A DNA stretch of 16,648 nt from CAYXDR01 sp046498185 (GCA_046498185.1 JAWOBE010000068.1:1-16648); one strand, 5' to 3'; numbered from the stretch's first letter, positions 1-7,509 are shown. Numbers and translations: made by a program. The notes: generated by a model from the letters alone, not told the origin.

Positions 1-1116
1 ACCGCCCCGGCTATTGTAGAAAGCAACCGCAGCAATGTGGATGTCGTTACCGTAGTGACAGAAGCGCCCCTCAGTTACAGCTCCATCCTCGTCAAGATAG
101 ACACCGACGTACCGGTTGGCGAGGAAGGAGCCGATGTGCTCGCTGGAAAACGGAAGGTGGGCATCGTTATAACCGAGCAGTACGGCTCCAAGATGCTTTC
201 AATCGGTGGGGTCAACCTGCTGACCGGAAAGGACGGGCTTGTTGTCGCTCGCACGATAGCCGACATAGCAAACAGAAAGCCGGTTAAGCTTTCGGTCAAA
301 GAAGGCAGCAAGCTGGAGCTTCAGGTGGGTGAAACACCGGTTATCAACGGCGAGCGTCCCGCAAGCATGCGCGTAGGCTGCGGAAGCGCCACGATGGGCC
401 TTTTCGCCCCTCACTGCCGGGAAGCGGCCGACGAGGTTATCATCGTTGACAGCCATTTAACTGGCCTGATGAGCGAGCATGCGGCCGGCCGCTTCGTCGG
501 CGCTCAACCTTCGGGTGTAAACCTCGCATTCCGGATGAGCACCCCCGGGCGTTATTTTGGAGACCATGGAAACGGGTGGGGCGGGACTTCGATAACCGAC
601 CCTCTTGGTTTGGTCTCCAGTGTGGACATGACGGTAGCACGGCCCGGAATGACGATCTTTGTGACCGAGACGACAGGCCGAAACGGCGCACTTTACCAGG
701 TTGACAGCGACGGAGGGCTGAATGAAATTCCGCTCACCGATAAATGCGAAAACCTCCTGGGTGCAATCCGCGCCGCCTGTGAGCCGTCGAGGGTTTCGGC
801 CGTTTACATGGGCGGTACGGGAGGCAGCGCACGGGCAGGAGTAACGCTTTATCCGATAAAACTCACCGAAGCTGTGCATGGTTCCAAGGCGGTTTTAACG
901 GCCGGGGGTTCCCCGGTGTATGTGCTTCCCGGCGGCGGCATTAATTTCATGGTGGATGTCGAGCGGGTAAAAACCGGGGCTTTCTACTGGACACCAACCC
1001 CGGCGACAATCTGCCCCGTAGAATATACGATGACCAAGAAAGATTATGAAGAAATGGGCGGCCATATGGAAGCGATAAAACCTTTTCGGCCCACGGGAGG
1101 TGATGCGCCCGAGTGA
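1..1116 (+). CDS. 6-hydroxynicotinate reductase-like protein, C-terminal part (5' end outside window)
   Basis: The frame is open from base 1 to the TGA at 1114-1116. A GTG at 37 is possible, but the frame continues upstream with no stop and no ribosome site, so I treat the gene as truncated by the window edge. The visible 370 or so residues are soluble and Gly-rich. They include a VGCGSATMG segment, a DSHLTGLMSEHAAGR segment, GGTGGSARAGVT and a VLPGGGINF segment near the C terminus. From memory these resemble the C-terminal region of the Hnr-like family, whose founder reduces 6-hydroxynicotinate in nicotinate-fermenting clostridia and carries N-terminal iron-sulfur clusters. Any such cluster domain would lie upstream and is not seen here. 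The stop overlaps the next GTG start (GTGA), so the two genes are translationally coupled. Family assignment is moderate; the true substrate is unknown. Confidence 0.55.
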   Translation, partial: TAPAIVESNRSNVDVVTVVTEAPLSYSSILVKIDTDVPVGEEGADVLAGKRKVGIVITEQYGSKMLSIGGVNLLTGKDGLVVARTIADIANRKPVKLSVKEGSKLELQVGETPVINGERPASMRVGCGSATMGLFAPHCREAADEVIIVDSHLTGLMSEHAAGRFVGAQPSGVNLAFRMSTPGRYFGDHGNGWGGTSITDPLGLVSSVDMTVARPGMTIFVTETTGRNGALYQVDSDGGLNEIPLTDKCENLLGAIRAACEPSRVSAVYMGGTGGSARAGVTLYPIKLTEAVHGSKAVLTAGGSPVYVLPGGGINFMVDVERVKTGAFYWTPTPATICPVEYTMTKKDYEEMGGHMEAIKPFRPTGGDAPE

Positions 1117-1961
1117 ACTGGGACAAAACCATTCACGCTCTCGATTCCGGGGCTGTGATGGCTGAATGCGGTCCGATGAGACTTGTTATCTCGTCTTTCG
1201 TCGGCAAGGTGCCCCAGAGAGAGATGAATGTTCGCGCGGCCCGGGAGGCATTCGGGTTCCTGGCCCGCGTTTCTGCCGTAAAGAACAGGCTCCAGCATCC
1301 TCTCAAATTCGTACCGGACGATCTCACCGAACCGATTGCACGGGAAATGGTGCGAAGCATCTGCATGATCGGTGATTCACAACTCACACCGATGGCCGCG
1401 GTTGCCGGGAGTCTTGCGGCTGCGACCGCAGATTTCCTGTTTGATCGAGGGATGACCCGGGTGATCGTAAATAATGGCGGGGATGTCGCAATCCGGCTGG
1501 AAGCCGATCAAGAAGTCAGGGTGGGAGTCAGGGACGATGTCATCCGGGATTCGTGGTCTCGGGTAATCACACTTGACGGCAGCCGCAATTCATGGGGTGT
1601 CGCGACAAGTGGGCTGGGTGGAAGGAGCTTTACGCTGGGAATTGCATCTGCAGCCACCGTCATTGCCTCCACGGCATCGGTTGCCGACGCTGCCGCAACG
1701 GCCGTAGCGAACGCAAGTTTTATCGAGGATCCGAATGTGATCAGGCGTTCGGCCGAAGAGCTTGATCCGGACACCGACATTCCCGGCCTTCCTGTTACGG
1801 TACGGGTCGGTGAAGTGAAAGAGTCCACGCGGCGTATCGCGGTGAAGCGAGCCCTTGCATTCGCCGAAGAATTGATTGCTCGAAATGTCGTGCTCGGTGC
1901 GTTTGTTGCCGTGAAAGGTATCACCGGCGCGATTGGGTGTTTTGATGAAATGCTGGTCTGA
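1113..1961 (+). CDS. UPF0280 family protein (ApbE-like fold)
   Basis: This 282-residue protein starts at a GTG overlapping the upstream stop, preceded by GGGAGG about a dozen bases before it. It has no signal peptide or membrane segment. A VNNGGDVAIRL block lies near residue 110. Further on come GVATSGLGGRSFTLG and ASTASVADAAATAVANA. The ATSG...ADA-ATA pattern is shared with ApbE flavin transferases, where the Asp and Thr of the last motif take part in metal and FAD binding. UPF0280 is a family of unknown function with a predicted ApbE-like fold. The tight coupling to the Hnr-like gene suggests a maturation or partner role for that enzyme (inference). The family call is solid; the function is open. 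Confidence 0.85.
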   Translation: MNWDKTIHALDSGAVMAECGPMRLVISSFVGKVPQREMNVRAAREAFGFLARVSAVKNRLQHPLKFVPDDLTEPIAREMVRSICMIGDSQLTPMAAVAGSLAAATADFLFDRGMTRVIVNNGGDVAIRLEADQEVRVGVRDDVIRDSWSRVITLDGSRNSWGVATSGLGGRSFTLGIASAATVIASTASVADAAATAVANASFIEDPNVIRRSAEELDPDTDIPGLPVTVRVGEVKESTRRIAVKRALAFAEELIARNVVLGAFVAVKGITGAIGCFDEMLV

Positions 1962-2007
1962 AGTCGTTTTTAAACCAGCAAAAAATTATCCGAGAGGAGG
2001 AAAAAGC

Positions 2008-2586
2008 ATGGATGTTCGAAAATATGTAACGATTGTTGAAGAAATTCATAGCGAGGCAGGGAGGGCGATGAACCCTCCGGGAAAACGAGCCGCCGCCGTC
2101 GCAGTCATCAAAAATCCATTTGCTGGAAAATACGTTGAGGATTTGACCCCGCTTATCGAAACCGGCGAAGAGCTGGGGGCCGTGCTCGGGAAAATGGCCG
2201 TCGATGCGATGGGCATCCAACCGGCTGAAGCCGAAAGCTACGGGAAAGCCGCCATAGTAGGCGAGCACGGAGAACGTGAGCACGCAGCAGCGATCATGCA
2301 TCCGAAGCTCGGCAAACCTTTCCGGGACGCCCTCTCCACTGGAAAGGCGATAATACCGTCCGCGAAAAAAGTGGGTGGCATGGGAACCGTGATCGATGTT
2401 CCCATTCATTATAAGGACGCGGCGTTCGTCCGTTCACATTTCGACGCCATGGCCGTCCGAATTGAAGACGCTCCTATGGCCGATGAGATCGTCGTAGCGC
2501 TGGTGGCCACGAACTGCGGCCGTCCGCACCCGAGAATCGGCGGCCTCAAGAAAGAAGATGCAAAAAAAGAAGACGGCCTCAGGTAG
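2008..2586 (+). CDS. Amino acid synthesis (AA_synth, PF06684-like) family protein
   Basis: The reading frame opens at 1933, but the start chosen is the ATG at 2008, placed 7 bases after a strong GAGGAGG (1994-2000). This gives 192 residues. The protein begins MDVRKYVTIVEEIHSEAG and contains VAVIKNPFAGKYVEDLTPLIE, GEHGEREHAAAIMHPKLGKP, a KVGGMGTVIDVPIHYKDAAFVRSHFD region and ALVATNCGRPHPRIGG. These are the family hallmarks as I remember them; the solved member has a chorismate-mutase-like fold but no established reaction. The C-terminal tail is Lys/Glu-rich and probably disordered. It lies 46 bases after the UPF0280 stop, third in the operon and last before a convergent hairpin. 'Amino acid synthesis' is only a historical name; a role in degrading a ring compound together with its neighbours is more likely, by inference. 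Confidence 0.8.
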   Translation: MDVRKYVTIVEEIHSEAGRAMNPPGKRAAAVAVIKNPFAGKYVEDLTPLIETGEELGAVLGKMAVDAMGIQPAEAESYGKAAIVGEHGEREHAAAIMHPKLGKPFRDALSTGKAIIPSAKKVGGMGTVIDVPIHYKDAAFVRSHFDAMAVRIEDAPMADEIVVALVATNCGRPHPRIGGLKKEDAKKEDGLR

Positions 2587-2600
2587 AAAATTCTCCTCAA

Positions 2601-2633
2601 AGCAGGCGACAGGGCCGCTGCCTGTCGCCTGCT
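2601..2633. terminator. Perfect 13-bp hairpin between convergent operons
   Basis: AGCAGGCGACAGG at 2601-2613 pairs perfectly with CCTGTCGCCTGCT at 2621-2633 around a 7-base loop. It lies just after the stop at 2586 and before the dctM stop at 2672, which come from opposite strands. On the minus strand the stem is followed by TTTGAGG and then TTTT, so the T tract is weak on both sides. A bidirectional transcription terminator or a barrier against read-through is the simplest reading. Confidence 0.6.
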
Positions 2634-2671
2634 GGAGACAAGCTGAGAGAGGTCGTCAAAATCAGGTTCAT

Positions 2672-3997
2672 TTACCTTCCAAAATAAATTCCCGGCAACC
2701 ACAGCGCGATCTCAGGAAAAATAATGACAATGGCCAGCCCTACTATCATCACTAAAACAAACGGTATAATGGAACGGTAGATGTTCGCCAGAGAAATTTC
2801 GGGCGGTGCCATAGCTTTCATCAAGAAAAGATTATAGCCGAAGGGCGGCGTCATATAGGCAATTTGGCAGGTGATCGTGTACAGCACCCCATACCAGACA
2901 GGATCGAACCCGAGTTTTATCACCAGCGGAACATACAAGGGCGCCACGATGATCAGCATCGCGGTATCATCCAGGAACATGCCCATCAAAATGTAAGTCA
3001 GCTGCATCATTACGAGCACGTGCCATGGGCTGAGTTCCCATCTCTTGATGAAGAGATTTTCTATCGCATGAACGGCCCCAAGACCGTCAAAGACGGCCCC
3101 GAAACAAAGCGCAGCCAGGATAACCCACATGAACATGCAGCTGACGCTCAAAGTCTTGCGCAGCGTCTCTTCCAGAACTCCCCAATTTAACCGTCTGTTT
3201 GCCAAAGCGGCCAGGGTGGTCGCTGCTGCTCCTGCGGCGGCACATTCCACCAGGCTGGTAATTCCCATCAGGAACAATCCGGTCATCGAAAAGATGATAA
3301 CGATAGGAATAATACCGGCCCGAAGAAGCCGAAATCTTTCACTCCATGAAATAAGCCTGCGCTCTTCCAAGGGCAGCGGCGGCCCCAAATGAGGCTGAAG
3401 TTTGCAGCGAATGAGAATATATAATATAAATAAAACCGACAGCAGTAACCCGGGTAAGACACCTGCCATCCAAAGGTGGCCCACCGGCTGCCTGGCGATC
3501 ATGCCGTATAGCACCAGGACGACGCTGGGCGGAATCATGATGCCCAGGGAAGCGCCGGCCTGGATAACTCCGGTGATCATAACCTTGTCGTATTTTCTTT
3601 TCATCATTTCGGGAAGAGCGATGCTGGCGCCTATGGCCATGCCGGCCACGCTCAATCCGTTCATCGCCGATACCGCCATCATCAAGCCGATGGTTCCCAC
3701 GGCCAGGCCCCCCGGGAGCGGGCCCATCCAGACATGAAACATTCGGTAAAGGTCGTTGGCGATTCCTGACTCAGAGAACATATACCCCATGTAGATGAAC
3801 ATCGGCAGGGTGAGCAGGGGGTACCAGTTCAATAGCACAAAGCTTGCGTTGAACGGCATCTCAAAAGCGCCTTTGCCCCACAGCATAAGCGCGAATAGTG
3901 TAGCCACGCCGCCGATGGCGGCGAAGACGCGTTGTCCGGTAAGGAGCATGAACATCATGGACGCGAAAATCAGTAAAGCGATCAGTTCAGGACTCAT
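2672..3997 (-). CDS. dctM: TRAP transporter large permease, DctM/TRAP-large family
   Basis: This 441-residue protein is almost entirely hydrophobic, with about 12 membrane segments and the normal length for the family. Typical DctM landmarks are visible: the LTLPMFIYMGYMFSESG segment, GLSVAGMAIGASIALPEMMKR in the first half, ASLGIMIPPSVVLVLYG, and in the second repeat MFLDDTAMLIIVAPLYVPL and ITCQIAYMTPPFGYNLF. It forms the sodium-coupled transport channel in the inner membrane. Its start overlaps the dctQ stop by 11 bases, with AAGGAAT ahead of the ATG, so the two permease subunits are coupled. Substrate specificity lies in the DctP partner and cannot be read here. Confidence 0.95.
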   Translation of the reverse strand: MSPELIALLIFASMMFMLLTGQRVFAAIGGVATLFALMLWGKGAFEMPFNASFVLLNWYPLLTLPMFIYMGYMFSESGIANDLYRMFHVWMGPLPGGLAVGTIGLMMAVSAMNGLSVAGMAIGASIALPEMMKRKYDKVMITGVIQAGASLGIMIPPSVVLVLYGMIARQPVGHLWMAGVLPGLLLSVLFILYILIRCKLQPHLGPPLPLEERRLISWSERFRLLRAGIIPIVIIFSMTGLFLMGITSLVECAAAGAAATTLAALANRRLNWGVLEETLRKTLSVSCMFMWVILAALCFGAVFDGLGAVHAIENLFIKRWELSPWHVLVMMQLTYILMGMFLDDTAMLIIVAPLYVPLVIKLGFDPVWYGVLYTITCQIAYMTPPFGYNLFLMKAMAPPEISLANIYRSIIPFVLVMIVGLAIVIIFPEIALWLPGIYFGR

Positions 3998-4505
3998 AGG
4001 ATTCCTTCTCTTTGACTTTTTTGATGTCCTTTAAAAAAGTGGCAATAGCTTGCAGAAGCATAACCAGAATTCCAATAGCCATGATGATCTTAATAGGAGC
4101 CAAAGGCGGTGCCCATGGGGTGTAATTTTTTTGTCCGTATTCCAGTGCGTAGTCGATGCTGGAACCAGCGCCTATCAAAAGAAACACCAGGTAGAAAATT
4201 AGAAAAGGACCGGTGAGCACGTCCGCCAGTGCCTGTCTTTTTCTGGACCAGCGGCCGTAAAGAAGATCCATTCGGACATGTCCCTTCATCACCATCGAAT
4301 ACCCGCCTCCCAGCAGATAATAGGCGGCCATGAGGAATTGTGAAATCTCCACGACCCAGATGTGAGGGCGGTTGAAAAGGGTTCTGGATATTGACTCAAA
4401 TAGCAAAATACCTATCATCACGAGCACTATGTACTGCGAGCCTCGACCCACTGTCTTACTCGTCGCATCGGTGTATCGTATAAAATTTTTTATTACGTTC
4501 GCCAT
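3987..4505 (-). CDS. dctQ: TRAP transporter small permease, DctQ family
   Basis: This 172-residue protein has four predicted membrane segments near residues 24-42, 52-70, 98-116 and 138-156. Between segments 2 and 3 lies GHVRMDLLYGRWSRKRQ, the positively charged loop typical of DctQ proteins. The C-terminal tail is Lys/Glu-rich and cytoplasmic. It pairs with DctM to form the integral membrane complex. The start ATG is preceded by AAAGGAA on the minus strand. It follows dctP after a 164-base gap that holds a hairpin, and overlaps dctM by 11 bases. Confidence 0.92.
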   Translation of the reverse strand: MANVIKNFIRYTDATSKTVGRGSQYIVLVMIGILLFESISRTLFNRPHIWVVEISQFLMAAYYLLGGGYSMVMKGHVRMDLLYGRWSRKRQALADVLTGPFLIFYLVFLLIGAGSSIDYALEYGQKNYTPWAPPLAPIKIIMAIGILVMLLQAIATFLKDIKKVKEKESYES

Positions 4506-4602
4506 ATGCGTTCCTTTATTGAAAATATCGTTCCAAATCTATCCCGCTGCCGCCAGGCGCTGATGGAAGGGTCTTCTTCCTTCCAATAGTATTTTAAAAG
4601 CC

Positions 4603-4640
4603 CACCTTCCCGGTCAGCCGGCCAAAAGACCGGGAGGGTG
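4603..4640 (-). terminator. Hairpin between dctP and dctQ, possible attenuator
   Basis: On the plus strand CACCTTCCCGGTC (4603-4615) faces GACCGGGAGGGTG (4628-4640): 13 pairs with one G-U and a 12-base loop. Read on the minus (coding) strand, the stem is followed by GGGCTTTTAAAA, a short T run. Its place right after the dctP stop suggests partial termination or 3'-end protection, giving more binding protein than permease, as is common for binding-protein-dependent transporters. A second small inverted repeat, TGGAAGG...CCTTCCA, lies at 4564-4585. Confidence 0.5.
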
Positions 4641-4669
4641 AACGGTTGAACAACAAATTGTCCCTGGGG

Positions 4670-5719
4670 TTAGTATCGGTATGGAGGTCCGGCTTCCCTC
4701 ATTGTCTTGGCATAATCTTTCAGGATTTTGACGACCTTTGCGTTCCGAGGGCTCTTCGAAGCGATATCATCCCAGAATTTCAGTGCCGCATCTTCCACAA
4801 CCTGCCATTCTTTATCGGGGATGGAGGTGAGTTCCAGTTTTCCTCCTTTCGTCCGATAATGAGCCTCACCCCACCAGTACCAATGCTGCCGATAGTAATG
4901 AGAACTGTCCATACACAGGCGAAACAAGGTTTTCAGATGCTCCGGCACTTTCTCCCACGACTCGGTGTTCGCGAAATAGGAACCGGCCCATGCACCGGAG
5001 ATAGGATTGGTCAAATAGTATTTTGTAACATCAGCCCATCCGACCGTGTAGTCTTCAGTTATCCCGGACCAGGCCACGCCGTCCAGTTCGCCCGTTTGAA
5101 GAGCCATTTGAACATCTTCATATGGAATCGCCATGGGCACTACGCCGAATTGCTGCATAAACCGCCCGCCGGTGGGGAACATGTACATTCTTAAGCCTTT
5201 CAGGTCCTCCACATGTTTAATCGGCCGAACGGTCGCGAAATTACATGGATCCCAAGCCCCGGCGCTCAGCCACGTTACGTTTTTCACTTCAGCATATGCC
5301 TCTTCCCATATTTTATCTAATCCGTACCAGTGAAACAGCGCTGGAACATCCAGGGAATAGCGCGATGCAAAAGGAAAATATGCGGCGAACACCGACACGT
5401 CCACCGGCGCAGCAATCGAATCATCATCGCTCTGGCACGCATCCATGGTGCCTCTCTGCACGGCACGGAACAATTCCCCATGAGGCACAAGCTGGTCCGC
5501 ATTGTAAAGTTCAATGATCATTTCACCATTTGCTGCCTTGTTGAAGGCATCGATGGAAGGTTTAATGACGTGGGCCGCCAGGGCGGGCCCGGCATACGTT
5601 TGCATTCTCCATTTGATGGTGGTTTTTTTCTGTGCGATCACGTAAGGTGCATTGACCGCGGTAGCCGCCACAGCGGCGGTGCCTATACCCGCTTTTTTGA
5701 GAAAATCACGTCGTTTCAT
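4670..5719 (-). CDS. dctP: TRAP transporter substrate-binding protein, DctP family, Tat-type leader
   Basis: This 349-residue periplasmic receptor begins with MKRRDFLKKAGIGTAAVAAT, a twin-arginine leader (R3-R4, FLKK), with likely cleavage near residue 29 after an Ala-rich stretch. The mature part shows the DctP pattern: WRMQTYAGPA, a FNKAANGEMIIELYNADQL segment, LKGLRMYMFPTGGRFMQQFG, VPMAIPYEDVQMALQTGELDG and EDYTVGWADVTKYY. The last resembles the TakP-like branch that binds keto and hydroxy acids. At the position where DctP/SiaP proteins usually carry the carboxylate-clamp Arg (GLK-x-R), this protein has Tyr179, by eye. AAGGAGG precedes the start. It is first in the TRAP operon, reading away from the kinase gene across a region with a candidate HutC-type operator. 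The ligand is unknown. Confidence 0.93.
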   Translation of the reverse strand: MKRRDFLKKAGIGTAAVAATAVNAPYVIAQKKTTIKWRMQTYAGPALAAHVIKPSIDAFNKAANGEMIIELYNADQLVPHGELFRAVQRGTMDACQSDDDSIAAPVDVSVFAAYFPFASRYSLDVPALFHWYGLDKIWEEAYAEVKNVTWLSAGAWDPCNFATVRPIKHVEDLKGLRMYMFPTGGRFMQQFGVVPMAIPYEDVQMALQTGELDGVAWSGITEDYTVGWADVTKYYLTNPISGAWAGSYFANTESWEKVPEHLKTLFRLCMDSSHYYRQHWYWWGEAHYRTKGGKLELTSIPDKEWQVVEDAALKFWDDIASKSPRNAKVVKILKDYAKTMREAGPPYRY

Positions 5720-5776
5720 TGAATCTGCCTCCTTCGTAATGTTGGGTTGGTAAAACGTTCATGCCGTTCTTCCCTA

Positions 5777-5816
5777 TTGACATGAAACGGGCCAGCCAAT
5801 ATAGATGTATATACAA
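5777..5816 (+). promoter_or_regulatory. Candidate promoter and HutC-type operator in TRAP/kinase intergenic region
   Basis: TTGACA at 5777-5782 is followed after 17 bases by TATAGA (5800-5805). The overlapping palindrome AGATGTATATACAAAA (5803-5818) has the core GTATATAC, which fits the GTnTAnAC consensus of GntR/HutC-family operators. The layout matches the site at 7525-7568. On the plus strand it would drive the kinase gene with a long leader. It also lies about 85 bases upstream of dctP, so it could control the TRAP operon in the other direction; a weak minus-strand TATATT lies within it. Confidence 0.5.
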
Positions 5817-6266
5817 AACTGCTGAAAAGCTAAGCGCCATCCTTGGAAACGGCAGTTCAAACATGACCCGGCGGGTCAAAAACAATGTGTTTATAGTTAT
5901 AGTTCTTGGGCTTTTCGTTCTTGTAGTGTAGTTACTAAATCAGATATTTTTTAGCCTGTTTTAATCCAGATTTACTAATTTAAATCCTAAGCCTTCATTC
6001 AAAAGGAAATGCTGATATCAATGCTCCGGATCGAAATGAATTTAGGATATTTTCATATAAAAAGATTACCATGCTGTAAGTGTCTAGTGTACCTGCACAA
6101 AAAAGCTTGGAAAATGAAATCGGCCCAGAAAGATCGATGGAGATGCTTAATGCGCTCAAATGAGTAAAAAGATTCTTATTCATAGATCAACGCCACAAAA
6201 GCATTTTTTGCCCGGAGTTTAACGGCTCAGAGACTTACGCCACGAAATCGATAAAAGGATGATTTT

Positions 6267-6419
6267 ATGAACTGGTTTCATTGTTTGCCTACCTTGCTGG
6301 AATTACTTTTGTCAAGCTTTTTGTGTAAAACGCCCAAGAGTTTTATATCGGCGCCGGTCCTTCGGCTGCAAGTCGAAAACGAATGGCTTGAACCGTTTAA
6401 GAGCAAAAAAGGGGGATAA
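6267..6419 (+). CDS. Possible small leader ORF (50 aa) ahead of kinase gene
   Basis: An ATG at 6267 follows AAAAGGATG at a workable spacing, and the frame runs 50 codons to a TAA at 6417-6419, three bases before the kinase ATG at 6422. The peptide starts MNWFHCLPTLLELLLSSFL, which is hydrophobic, and ends in the basic stretch KSKKGG, whose codons also form the GGGGGA ribosome site of the next gene. This placement would allow translational coupling. I recognise no family, and the frame may be chance. Confidence 0.25.
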   Translation: MNWFHCLPTLLELLLSSFLCKTPKSFISAPVLRLQVENEWLEPFKSKKGG

Positions 6420-6421
6420 AT

Positions 6422-7375
6422 ATGGGTATGAAAAATTCGTTGCTGGACGGGAAATTGACAACCAAAAAATGCTGCGATCTTCTGCCTGAATGGAAAGGTC
6501 TTGATATTCAAATCAAACAGCTCAGCGGCGGGATCACGAACAAGCTTTATCGGATTCGATCCGAAAAAGGCGATTACACGGTACGAATTTATGGAGACAA
6601 GACCGATCTTTTCATCAACCGGGAAAATGAAGCGCACGCCATCCGGGAAATGTCCAAAATCGGCGTATGCTCGAACCTCGTGAAATTCATGCCTGAAATC
6701 GGAGTAACCATCGTCGAATTCATCGGAGATTGCACCGTCTTAACCAATGAGCATTTTCTTGACGAATCCCTGTATGACAAAATTTTGGAACCAGTTCGAA
6801 AAGTTCATATGAGCGGGGTGACATTGAAAAAAATTTTCAATCCCCTCATTGAAATCATGAAAATGTCCGCTATTCTCAAAAGGCTGGATGTTCATTACCC
6901 GGAATTCGATATCGAAGGGACCATTGACCGGCTCGTCAAATTATCCAGCATCATTAATATCCCAAACTCTGAATATACGCCCTGCCACAATGACCTTCTG
7001 GCGGATAACTTTCTGTTGATAAATGAAGATGCATTGAATAAATACCGTTACCCCTTATATATAATTGATTGGGAATATGCCGGCATGGCCCCCAAGTATT
7101 ATGATATCGCTGACATGTTCCAGGAGGTTCTCGTTCCCCGCGAGGCCGAAGAAAAGATCGCCTACACCTACTGCCAAGGGGAAAATTATGAGAGAACCCT
7201 GTTTTTCATCGACCTGTTTAAGCCATTCCCCGATATTTATTGGTTTTTATGGAGCCTCATTCAGCAAAATATTTCAAAGATAGATTTTGATTATTATAAT
7301 TACGGAAAAATAAAATATGAAAATGCCATAAAAAATCTTCTATTTATCAGTGAAGAATACGGTGTAAGAGTTTAA
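6422..7375 (+). CDS. Choline/ethanolamine kinase-like phosphotransferase (APH fold)
   Basis: This 317-residue soluble protein transfers phosphate from ATP to a hydroxyl of a small molecule. Motifs in order are: a glycine-rich LSGGITNKLYRI (34-45), VRIYG (54-58) for the nucleotide-binding strand, Glu70 as the likely ion-pair Glu, the Brenner catalytic motif HNDLLADN (189-196; Asp191 base, Asn196 metal), and IIDWEYAG (214-221; Asp216 metal ligand), the form seen in choline and LicA-type kinases. The start at 6422 is 6-7 bases after GGGGGA; an ATG two codons later is less well placed. The gene is more AT-rich than its neighbours, especially its 3' half, suggesting separate origin. It ends inside the left edge of an intergenic hairpin element. 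Its position ahead of transketolase and transaldolase genes suggests activation of a hydroxylated catabolic substrate; choline itself is not implied. Confidence 0.8.
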   Translation: MGMKNSLLDGKLTTKKCCDLLPEWKGLDIQIKQLSGGITNKLYRIRSEKGDYTVRIYGDKTDLFINRENEAHAIREMSKIGVCSNLVKFMPEIGVTIVEFIGDCTVLTNEHFLDESLYDKILEPVRKVHMSGVTLKKIFNPLIEIMKMSAILKRLDVHYPEFDIEGTIDRLVKLSSIINIPNSEYTPCHNDLLADNFLLINEDALNKYRYPLYIIDWEYAGMAPKYYDIADMFQEVLVPREAEEKIAYTYCQGENYERTLFFIDLFKPFPDIYWFLWSLIQQNISKIDFDYYNYGKIKYENAIKNLLFISEEYGVRV

Positions 7376-7509
7376 GTTTGACGGCGTCGGGGTCGGGATC
7401 GGTATCGGGGTCGAAAAGGTCGCCGGTCACCTTTCGATACCGACGCCGACAGCGACCCCCGACCCCGAGGGACATGGTTGTTTTGACTGTTTACGATGCC
7501 ATCAAATTT
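7374..7509. repeat. Intergenic hairpin element, copy 1
   Basis: The GC-rich core is built of imperfect GGTCGG/GATCGG-type hexamers. The left arm (about 7386-7419) folds back on the right arm (about 7431-7469), with CGCCGGTCA in the loop. The outer ends AAGTTTGACGGCGTCG (7374-7389) and TTTACGATGCCATCAAATTT (7490-7509) are imperfect inverted repeats (13 of 16 match). A second copy at 14028-14193 shares most of the core and the trailing GGTTGTTTTGAC. It starts on the kinase stop codon, so it may act as a terminator or RNA stabiliser. It is probably a non-coding mobile or REP-like family. Confidence 0.75.

Larger units (their letters stand above)
5720..6421. other. AT-rich intergenic region without a confident gene
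   Basis: About 700 bases separate the divergent dctP and kinase genes. It holds the operator at 5803-5818 and an odd palindrome TGACCCGGCGGGTCA at 5864-5878. Between about 5985 and 6260 one plus-strand frame reads like charged, coding-type peptide but is broken by stops every 25-35 codons (near 6079 and 6162), which could be a decayed gene. A minus-strand frame at 5995-6183 encodes 62 residues with no known motif and no convincing ribosome site, so I do not call it. A 50-codon plus-strand frame just before the kinase is listed separately. Confidence 0.5.

Noticed and set aside
359..387. GSAT in the first gene as an ApbE-type flavinylation site, given the adjacent UPF0280 gene
   Set aside because: The known target pattern needs an upstream Asp and Ser/Thr three residues before the Thr. 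Here these positions are Val and Gly, so the match is only the final SAT.
1933..2007. Upstream ATG extending the AA_synth protein by 25 residues
   Set aside because: The extension overlaps the UPF0280 gene and lacks a ribosome site, while the ATG at 2008 has a near-perfect GAGGAGG at good spacing and matches the family's N terminus.
5995..6183. Minus-strand 62-residue reading frame in the dctP-kinase gap
   Set aside because: It has no convincing ribosome site, no recognisable motif and no operon context, and AT-rich DNA easily gives such frames.
7380..7475. Repetitive GGTCGG hexamers as a CRISPR array or tandem repeat protein
   Set aside because: The units are 6 bases, imperfect and arranged as inverted arms of a hairpin, with no spacers of regular length and no cas genes.
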